This document shows positions 56,400 through 64,000 of a stretch of 64,000 nt of DNA, in pieces. This DNA is from Kingdonia uniflora (Eukaryota; Streptophyta; Magnoliopsida; Ranunculales; Circaeasteraceae). The notes below the pieces were generated by a model that saw only the letters and a list, made by a program, of their open reading frames with translations, did not search any database and was not told the DNA's origin. How positions within the stretch are numbered: the first letter of the stretch is position 1; each line of letters opens with the position of its first letter. The stretch covers positions 124,001-188,000 of the forward strand of contig JACGCM010000715.1 of NCBI GenBank assembly GCA_014058105.1, given 5' to 3'. The position numbers and the translations under genes are program-made.

Positions 56400-57676
56400 G
56401 GAGGTGATAAAGGATGAGACAACGATTGGCGAAAGCCTTTCATAGCCTACCTCGTTGTTGACAATAATTACAACGGACCACTCCCAGTAAATCCAAAAGA
56501 GCGCCGACAGCTGATCAACAACTTGAAGCATTACACTAATCAGAACGGTGTGCTCTACTGCCTTTATGCCATAGGGCCTTACCTTAAGTACCCCTCCAAA
56601 CCAACAGCAGATGAATTGCTCCGTGAGTTACATGCAGGGATTTGTGGCTCCCATACCGCAGGTTGATCTCTAGCAAACAGAGTTATTATACAAGGAGTAT
56701 TCTGGCCTGACATGCGCAAGTAAGCAGAGGAGTACTCACGCAGATGAGACACCTGCCAAAGGCCTAGACACATGATACGCACCCCTTCGCTCAAACCCCA
56801 TGCAAGCAAGGTGTTCTGGCCATTTAAAAGATGGGCACTTGATCTCGTTGGTGAATTCCCTAATTCTCCAGGTAACCGCCGTCACCTACTCGTAGCTACC
56901 GATTATTTTATGAAATGGGTAGAAGCAGTTCTACTACGTCGAACCAAAGAAGAAGAGGTCATCTTTTTTATCTGGGAACACTTCATCACTCGATTTGGGC
57001 CCCCCCACCTAATTCGTATCGATAACAGACTCTAATTTGTGGGAGAAAAAATCGTAACCTTCCTCAACCAACACAATATCATCCACTCACCATCCAATCC
57101 ATACTATCCTCAAGGCATTGGCCAAGCCGAAATCACCAACAAAACTATCGTGGATAGACTTAAAAAATGGCTTCACTCACAAAAAAGGGGAATTGGGCTC
57201 GAACATTGCCTCATGTCTTATGGGCATATCGTAACACTCCCAGATAGTCAACAGGATGTACCCCATTCCTCCTTGCCTATGGCACTGAGGTCGTCATTCC
57301 TTCTAAATAGCATTATCAAGTTCAAGATTATGAGCTGACTGAAGTGAAGAATGAGTTCGAATTGGCTTACAGCCTTAATATGATCGATGAAAGCAGGGAA
57401 CGCGCCATCGCTAACCTAGGTCGATATCATCATATGCTAGCCAGGTCGTATAATAGCCGAATCAGGAGCCTTACCATTCAAATCGATGATCTCGTATATA
57501 GTGAGATTCCACAACATCGCAAAGCACCTCACGCTGGAAAATTAGCAGATAATTGGGAGGGTCAAATCATTATCACAAGTCTCTTAGGCCTGGGATCATA
57601 TCATCTCATGAAAGAAGAGGGAATCCCTATTTCAAATCCTTGGAATACTAGGCGACTGAAACGGTACTATCGCTAA
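56400..57676 (+). pseudogene. Integrase of element 4
   Basis: Zinc domain: ELHAGICGSHTAG … DTCQR (the first Cys of the C-x-x-C pair is mutated, since DTC is preceded by a stop). Catalytic core: RWALDLVGEFP (Asp 1), LIRIDNRL (Asp 2), a stop at 57036, and GQAEITNKT (Glu). The C-terminal part ends NPWNTRRLKRYYR at 57676, the normal end for the family. So all three DDE residues remain, separated by one stop. Confidence 0.9.
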
Positions 57677-57855
57677 GCGTCTAACTACTCTATTTTTATC
57701 CCATTTTTTCTTTTTTGCTATTTTCTCAATTCTAAAAGTGAAATTTTCATCTCCATTCAATTGAAATTCTAAACCAATCAATGAAACTTTTAAGTTCTTC
57801 ACAACATCTCTCTACTTACGTAGATTCAACCACATTTTGTAGATTAAAGCATAGT

Positions 57856-58345
57856 TCATACTAGCTATCAATCGATCATATACCAGTTAAATCAAGGATA
57901 ACACTTGGTTTGGCTGACTCTACTAAATCTCTGCGATTGAAACAATTGTAGAAACTTGTTTCATATCAAAAACTCAAGCAGGCATAAGATAAGGCAAAGG
58001 TAATATTAGCCTTCATCTCTTTCTATATGTCTGCAACATTTCTATAGTTAAATCAAAATTCAACCTGGTTTAACTTAATTAATCACTGCGATTGAAACAA
58101 ATGTAGAAACTTGTTTCATATAAAAGACTCAAACAGGCATAAGATAAGGTAAAGGTAATACTAGCCTTCATCTCTTTCAATATGTTTGCAACATTTCTAT
58201 ATTTAAATCAAAATTCAACTTGGTTTAACTCAACCCATTTCTGCGATTGGACCAAATGTAAAAACTTGTTTTATATCAAAGACCCCACCAGACATAAGAT
58301 AACGCAAAGGTCATACTAGCTTTCATCTATTTCACTATATCTGTG
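57856..58345 (+). repeat. 155-bp tandem array in the 3' region of element 4
   Basis: CTGCGATTG occurs at 57931, 58086 and 58241, a period of exactly 155 bases; the units share AGAAACTTGTTTCATAT, GGCATAAGATAAGG and TTCATCTCTTTC. About three full units plus a partial one to the left. Absent from element 2, where INT and the antisense ORF are adjacent. Confidence 0.9.
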
Positions 58346-58409
58346 ACAGATACTATTTATTTTTAGGTCATATTACAATGGATATCTTTTCTGCTGATGG
58401 GATGTCAGC

Positions 58410-59122
58410 CATGTTTTACCCTTCAGTAGGAGGTCGAACAGAGTTTAGCTCAGGAGTAACAATAACTTTACCCCTCTCTATCAAATCAGCAGGTCGAGGG
58501 CCTAAGTTGGTTTCCATGAAGGCCATACAATTCCCCCGATTTATACTCACTTTATAAACGCATAAATTGTCAGACAAGCTCAAAAACAAGGTATCTTGTT
58601 CTAACTAAAGTCTTTTTAGTTCCTCTACAAAATATGTAACAGTCGACTTTATCCAGTCTTCCCACGATGCATGCTACAACGATCCTTGAAAAGTTACATC
58701 TCACCATCTCAAGACGTGACTCCAAATGTGAGTACCTACTCTTCAGATGTACCATTTCCCAGTCTGTCAAATCATAAAAGGCTATATTCTCTTCCACCTT
58801 TTTGTAATATTTGGTTGATTCTGTCTGAAGAGCAAACTCAAAGTTTGCCACCTGAGCGCGCAATGTCATGATTTCAGCATTCAATTCTTCACTCGTAGAA
58901 ATGTCCTTTAACAAGTCATCTTTCTTCTTCATCAAAACTTCCTTCGCCCTAATTTTCCCTTCGAAGACCTTCTCTCTGATAAGACCCGAATCCAGTTTGT
59001 GCTAACAGTCCCTTAAGTTTATATTTCTTTTCTGCGCATGTCCTTGAATTCGAGCCACATCACCTTCCAGCTCTCTAATTGGACCTGAAAGGCTAACTAC
59101 ATCGCCTTGGACTAAAGGAACT
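58410..59122 (-). pseudogene. Antisense coiled-coil ORF 3' of element 4 pol
   Basis: The minus-strand translation from the element 5 junction reads VPLVQGDVVSLSGPIRELEG, DVARIQGHAQKRN, DLLKDISTSEELN, LRAQVANF and KVEENIAF, aligned residue by residue with 5330-5700 in element 2. Beyond a likely intron the end is METNLGPRPADLIERGKVIV. Stops occur, and the 5' part is removed by element 5. The position (between INT and the 3' LTR, opposite strand) is the same in both copies. Confidence 0.8.
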
Positions 59123-59590
59123 TGTAGTATCATATTCCCCAAATTTAACAAGATTAAGCCAAACACTCTGTAGTCGAAGACAGCTCAACATTATAGAAGA
59201 TTTCGTGAGTCCTCGACTTACCAAAAGTAGCCGTTGTAGCCCAGTCAAGAAGGAACTGCTAGAGATCCACAAAGTTTGCCCACTACCCCCGAAATACGAG
59301 ACTCTTTCTTTCTTTTTGTAAACTGCCTGTATATACTATAAATACAGGCAGAGAATAGGTTCTAAAGGACCGCAAGTCTTACATTTCTCTATCCTAAACA
59401 CTAGCAGTACTTTGAAAACTTGTAATAACTAGCATCTACTAGATTTTACATCAAATCCTCCTCGAGGTCGCGGTTTTTCTCAGTTTCTACTGAGTTTTCC
59501 ACGTAAAATATTGGTTGTTAGCTCTTTATTATGCAATCCTTACGAATAAGTATTGGCAAAGGTTTTCCTCCTGGAAAGCACGCCACTACA
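59123..59590 (+). repeat. 5' LTR of element 5
   Basis: 468 bp, TGTAGTATCATATTCC … CGCCACTACA, matching 30465-30948. TATA box TATAAATA at 59337-59344. Confidence 0.93.
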
Positions 59591-59592
59591 AT

Positions 59593-59606
59593 TAGCGCCG
59601 TCTGTG
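59593..59606 (+). other. PBS of element 5
   Basis: TAGCGCCGTCTGTG, two bases inside the LTR; the second base differs from the family consensus. Confidence 0.85.
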
Positions 59607-59659
59607 CGAAAACCATACTTTTTTCTACCATTTCCAATCTAAACACCATCCGATAACAA

Positions 59660-61430
59660 ACATGAACTTGTGAAGTCATTCTAGTACCGTAAGAGATCAG
59701 GACATTCCAGGAGCACTTGATCTGTACGGTACGGTCCTTGTACTTCAAAACCAAATGACTACAAAAAAAAATCAGAGACTGGAAGATCTGCGTGTCCAAG
59801 CTCAAGCTCTACAAACAGTGAGAGATGAACGTAGAAAAGCCCTGGATCAGTAGAGTCAAACATATCAAAAATTAGAGACTGGAAGATTTGGGTGTCCACA
59901 TTCAAGCTCTACAAACAGTGAGAGACGAATGCAAAAAAGCCCTGGATCAATAGAGTCAAACATATCAAAAAGAGATGGAAAGATTTTGAAGAACACAAGA
60001 TCAAATCACGGCTCGCAAAACATCACCGCCACTGGCTCGAAGTGAACATCGATCAAGAACAATTCAACGCGATGATCAACCGAGAGAGGATGAACAATGA
60101 ATGTCTAGATCCAGATCTAAATATCCTAATAGAGCCTCTCGACATTTTGGTTTAACTTCTTCGGCCTTGACAACCCAAGGAAGTTGACGTACACGTCATC
60201 AAACCTCTCCGCCATAAAGAAGGCCTAACAGAGATCGATTGGGACCAGAGGGACAGGGCAACATTGTTTCTTAGGTTCTAGGATTACCTCTTCCCCCATA
60301 GCAATTTATCACTCTGGATTACCTAAACAACAAAATTCAAGCTATCAACTCTGACATCCTGGGCCGACGATCTGCGTTTGATAGGATTGAAACAAACCCA
60401 ATCTCCCCATATCTAAAAAATATACCCATTCCATAAAATTTCCATATGCCCAAATTCATCCAGTATGCAGGCCTCACTTATCCGCTTACACATGTTCGAC
60501 ATTTCAAAGCCGCTGTTGGGTTATACTCCAAACTCGACCATATGTTGTGTCTACTATTTAACATGAGCTTAAAAGAGGAACCACTTTGATGGTTCCACAT
60601 TATACAAGAAGCCTCCATCACCTCCTTCAGTCAATTACAAAATCTTTTCGAATCAAACTACGCTCATGTTAGGGAGCGTAAAATCACCGTGGACTTTTTA
60701 TTTTACTTCGAGCAAGGCACGAAAGAAACCCTGGCAAGTTTTTATAAATGTTTCCTACAAAAACATGGAAGATTAGAAATTCAGACCCCAAAATCATGGT
60801 TTCAGCATTTACCTCCGCCTTGCACATCGACTCAAAAGTTCGCGAAGAGCTTACCCTACACAAACCACGTACGGCCACCGAAATGATTGAAGTGGTTAAT
60901 AATTACATCGAGTTGGAGCGCTCGAAGAAAGATAGGATGAAAAACTCCTCTATCATACATTCTCGAGAAGCATCTTCGACCCCGTCCCAAAGGGCAGTCA
61001 CTACAGGAGCACCGAAGCCGCCTGCCAAAGACACTGATAATATTAGAAGAAAAGAGGGCAAACCTGACTGACCTATCCCAATTCTGCCACCAATGATAAC
61101 AACCCTCTCCGCTATCTTACCAACAATAAAGGGAGGCGAGTGTTATCGCGCACCACAGGCTATTATAGATCTTCCGGACATACCCTTATATTAGTATCAT
61201 AACGTGTATAGTCATGAAAATGATAGTTGTTCCTCCCTCATTCATATCTTTCATCGTATCCTCATAGCGGGAAGACTCTACAATTATGTCGTCGAGATTC
61301 AGAAATTTCTCGACGAACAAGCAAAAATTACTGAAGTCGTGCAAAATCATATCCAGGGCCCAACTCGCCATTTGTATATGATCGAGATTGAAAAAGGGTA
61401 GAAAAGTAAAGAAAATAATTGTATTACGTC
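59660..61430 (+). pseudogene. Gag of element 5
   Basis: N-terminal coiled coil (LEDLRVQAQALQTVRDERR), interrupted by a 100-bp tandem duplication. The core is in two frames: MDFLFYFEQGTKETLASFYK (60689 onward), then HIDSKVREELTLHKPRTATEMIEVVNNYIELE (60825-60932) after a frameshift. The zinc-knuckle zone near 61200 is degraded. Many stops. Confidence 0.85.
59775..59973 (+). repeat. 100-bp tandem duplication in element 5 gag
   Basis: GAGACTGGAAGAT starts both units at 59775 and 59875; the units share CTCTACAAACAGTGAGAGA and GAGTCAAACATATC with about ten differences. A unit of 100 bases shifts the frame. Confidence 0.85.
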
Positions 61431-61479
61431 TTGTTGTAAAATGACTTCCTCAGACAAATCTGCAAAACTTCTTCTAGGT

Positions 61480-61960
61480 TCCAGCAAATCCAAACGCCCT
61501 CACCAGATAACGTTCGAGGACTGCGACACCAGTCATGCACAATACCCTCATGATGACCCTCTTGTTATTATACTAAAAGTGGGATAGGATTACTTACATA
61601 CGCTTCTCATCGACATCGGAAGTGCCACAGATATCTTATTTTGAAGAGCAATCGAAGTCTTAGGCCTTACAGATTCAGTAATAGCTTCGACAACAACAAT
61701 CACAGGCTTCAATGGTTCAAAAGAATCTGCCACAGGAGAAATCACTCTGCCCGTTCAAGTAGGTTTAGAAAACGCATTCGTCAAATTTCTTGTCATTAAC
61801 GCAGAGTCTAAATATTTGGGCATTTTGGGATGCAGTTAGTTACATTCAATCAAAGCAGTACCCTTGACTTCTCATTTAGCGCTACGTTTTCCTATGGATC
61901 ACGGAGTCTATGAAATCAAGGGCAGCCAAGCAGTTCCATGAATGTGCAAAAATACCATAG
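61480..61960 (+). pseudogene. Protease of element 5
   Basis: LLIDIGSATDILF marks the active site, with D-I-G in place of D-T-G. Then VLGLTDSVIASTTTITGFNGS, ITLPVQVGLENAFVKFLVIN and YLGILGCS, ending in LRFPMDHGVYEIKG. Two stops. It would cut the gag-pol polyprotein. Confidence 0.8.
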
Positions 61961-62149
61961 TCAACCCTTATACAGCTAAATTCTCAAGGCATAGTAATTA
62001 CAACATGACACACCACCCATATTTGAGTAACATGATGCTAAAATAGTTGAGACTACTAAACTCGATGGCCCCAGGCGCACAACCTTCATTGGATCCAAGC
62101 TGCCAATCGATGAAAAAGAAACCATGATATAGCTACTTAAGATAAACAT

Positions 62150-63050
62150 TGATGTCTTCGCCTAGACTTTTCAAGAAATACCCGAAATCGATCATTCTAT
62201 CGCTTGCCACCACCTCAACCTCCTTCTAGACATCAAAGCAGTCATCCAAAAATGACAGAATTTAGCTCCTCGACTTTGAGATGCAGTCAATGAAGAAATT
62301 GATAAAATCCTTCATGTCGGCTTTATTCGGGAGGCTAAATATCCGAAGTGGGTTTCCAATATCATTGCCGTGCCAAAGAAAACGGAAAAATACAGATTTG
62401 TGTTGATTTTACCGAACCCAGCAAATTCACACCCAAAGACAGCTTTTCACTGCCATAAATTCCACAACATCTTGACTCAGTCACAGGACACGAACTTCTA
62501 TCTATGATGGATGCATCCTCGGGGTACAACCAAGTTCCACTTGTCGAAGAAGATCAAGGAAAAACAACCTTCATAACCGAAAGCAGACTTTACTGTTACA
62601 CAGTAATGCCTTTTGGGTTAAAAAATGTAGGAGCTACATACCAACAATTGGTTACCCAAATTATCAAAGATCAGCTCGGCAACAACATGGAAGTATATAT
62701 CGATGATATGATCTGCAAAAGCCTAAAAAGAGAAGATCATCTCAAAAATCTCCAAACTATCTTCGATATCCTTCACAAGTACTGGATGAAACTCAACCCA
62801 GAGAAATGTCAATTCTGTGTCGTATCTGGAAAATTCTTGGGCCATCTAGTCAGTAAAAGAGGAATCAAAATTGATCCCGCTCAAATCAAAGCAATCATGG
62901 CAATGCCCACTCCACGAACGAAAAAAGATGTTCAAAAATTCGTTGGCAAAATGGCCGCTCTTCACAGATTCATCTCTAAGTCCTCTGATCGATACAAACT
63001 TCTTTACCTTCTTCTTCGTGGCAACCCTACTCCTCTTTCAAATAAATAAC
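62150..63050 (+). pseudogene. Reverse transcriptase of element 5
   Basis: Upstream blocks (FIREAKYPKWVSNIIAVPKK, then a shift) lead into an uninterrupted 181-aa frame at 62504-63049: MMDASSGYNQVPLVEEDQ, CYTVMPFGLKNVGATYQ, MEVYIDDMICKS (catalytic Y-I-D-D intact), KCQFCVVSGKFLGHLVSKRG and DVQKFVGKMAALHRF. It is the best-preserved RT in the window. A stop at 63047 ends it at the connection. Confidence 0.92.
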
Positions 63051-63996
63051 AAAAATAAGTTATTTGGACTCCTGACTGTGAAATGGCATTCCAAGATCAT
63101 AAATGATACTTGGGGCGTCATCCTATCATGAGTACTCCAATTGATGGCAAAACACTCACCATGAACTTATCCACCACTGATGAATCTATTAGCTATATCC
63201 TTATTTGAGAAGACGCAGGCATTGAGAAACCTATTTACTTTATCAGTAAAACTCTTATACCTGCAAAAACACGATATACTACCACGGAGAAGCAATTGCT
63301 CACCTTGGTTTACAGCTCTCAAAAACTTCGCCCATACTTCCATGCTCACCCCATCAAAGTCATTACAAAATACCCCCTCAAACTCATCCTCTCCAAAAGG
63401 GAAAAATCTCGACAAGTTCGACAATTATCAATTTTCCTTGGGGAATATGACATTTCTTTTGAACCTCAAATATCCATCAAGGGACAAGCAGTGGCAGACT
63501 TTTTAGCAGATTTTCCAGCCGAAAACCCTGATTGGGAAGAACTTGATGAAATCTTCACCGACGACTCAATTTCAGAACCAGACTCATGGTCCAAGATTTC
63601 CGGTTGGCGAATTTTTACGGATGGATCGGCAGGACTACAAGGATCCAGATTAGCATAGTCCTCGTCACACCTTTTAATCATCACATACAGAAAGTTATCA
63701 AACAAAAATTCTACGCAACCAATAATGAAGTAGAGTACGAAGGCATCTTGCACGGTGTCGATCTTGCACTTACTCTCGGAGCTGAGGAATTAGCAGTCTA
63801 TGTTGACTCCTTCCTCGTCGCCAATCATTACAACAAAACTTTCAAGGCAACGGGCAAAATGGTTGATTACGCAGTCATGGTCGATGAAAAGATGAAAAAA
63901 TTCAAGCATGCCACTATTTCGCAGTTACCTCGGCAAGAAAATCGTCATGCCGATACCTTAGCTTACATTGCTGCCATGCTGGGAGACAGTGAATAA
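63051..63996 (+). pseudogene. RT connection and RNase H of element 5
   Basis: HPIMSTPIDGKTL and KPIYFISKTLIPAKT, then a 120-aa frame (63296-63655) through SIKGQAVADFLADFP to WRIFTDGSAG, the first RNase H catalytic motif. After a one-base shift, 63586-63996 continues: NNEVEYEGILHGVDLAL, VYVDSFLVANHYN and RQENRHADTLAYIAA. All four RNase H acids are visible, with one frameshift between them. Confidence 0.9.
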
Positions 63997-64000
63997 AGAT

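Larger units (their letters stand above)
51355..59122 (+). mobile_element. Tat-like Ty3/gypsy retrotransposon, element 4
   Basis: LTR, PBS, gag, PR, RT, RNase H, INT, a 155-bp tandem array and an antisense coiled-coil ORF. Same family as element 2. Its 3' LTR is not in the window: element 5 is inserted at 59122. Every gene is broken. Confidence 0.9.
59123..64000 (+). mobile_element. Tat-like Ty3/gypsy retrotransposon, element 5 (5' part)
   Basis: LTR, PBS, gag, PR, RT and RNase H, running off the window. Related to elements 2 and 4 but clearly a different family; its LTR family includes the solo LTR at 30465. It interrupts the antisense ORF of element 4. The left flank is GAACT, which predicts the TSD at its far end. 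Confidence 0.9.

Overview
The window is a piece of a repeat-rich nuclear plant genome, most likely a eudicot. One recognisable host gene, a high-affinity nitrate transporter of the NRT2 family (22.4-23.5 kb, minus strand), sits in about 60 kb of decayed, nested LTR retrotransposons. Almost every retrotransposon reading frame has stops or frameshifts, and the short open frames are remnants of gag, protease (PR), reverse transcriptase (RT), RNase H and integrase (INT). No bacterial operons, tRNA or rRNA genes or CRISPR arrays are visible.

Layout. 1-3.7 kb: 5' half of a Tat-like Ty3/gypsy element on the minus strand (element 1). 3.7-11.5 kb plus 20.4-21.0 kb: a second Tat-like element (element 2, minus) with an antisense coiled-coil ORF beyond its pol. 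It is split inside its primer-binding site (PBS) by an Athila-like element (Athila I, 11.47-20.41 kb). 21.0-22.0 kb: 3' end and LTR of a different gypsy family (element D, plus). 22.4-23.5 kb: NRT2 with its middle missing. 24.5-25.2 kb: a solo LTR with perfect target-site duplication (TSD). 26.2-34.7 kb: a second Athila (II, minus) whose LTR was hit twice, by a deleted gypsy element (B, TSD ACTAG) and by a Tat-type LTR now solo (TSD AGACT). 34.7-37.2 kb: a scrambled inverted gag piece and a third, pol-less Athila (III). 37.7-41.3 kb: a Tat-like element C (minus) without PR. 41.4-43.4 kb: LTR pieces.

43.4-51.3 kb differs in character. It has plus-strand ORFs with their own TATA boxes, in two repeated kinds: a short acidic, Trp-rich ORF (44.7, 48.1 and 49.0 kb) and a longer spliced gene with a coiled-coil tail (45.5-47.2 and 50.1-51.3 kb, both cut by LTRs). 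I do not recognise either protein. 51.4-59.1 kb: Tat-like element 4 (plus), same family as element 2, with a 155-bp tandem array and an antisense coiled-coil ORF 3' of integrase. 59.1-64.0 kb: Tat-like element 5 (plus), inserted in that antisense ORF and leaving the window inside RNase H.

Insertion order can be read from the nesting: Athila I after element 2, element B and the solo LTR after Athila II, element 5 after element 4. Domain calls rest on motifs read by eye, and boundaries of degraded pieces are approximate unless an exact LTR end or TSD is stated.
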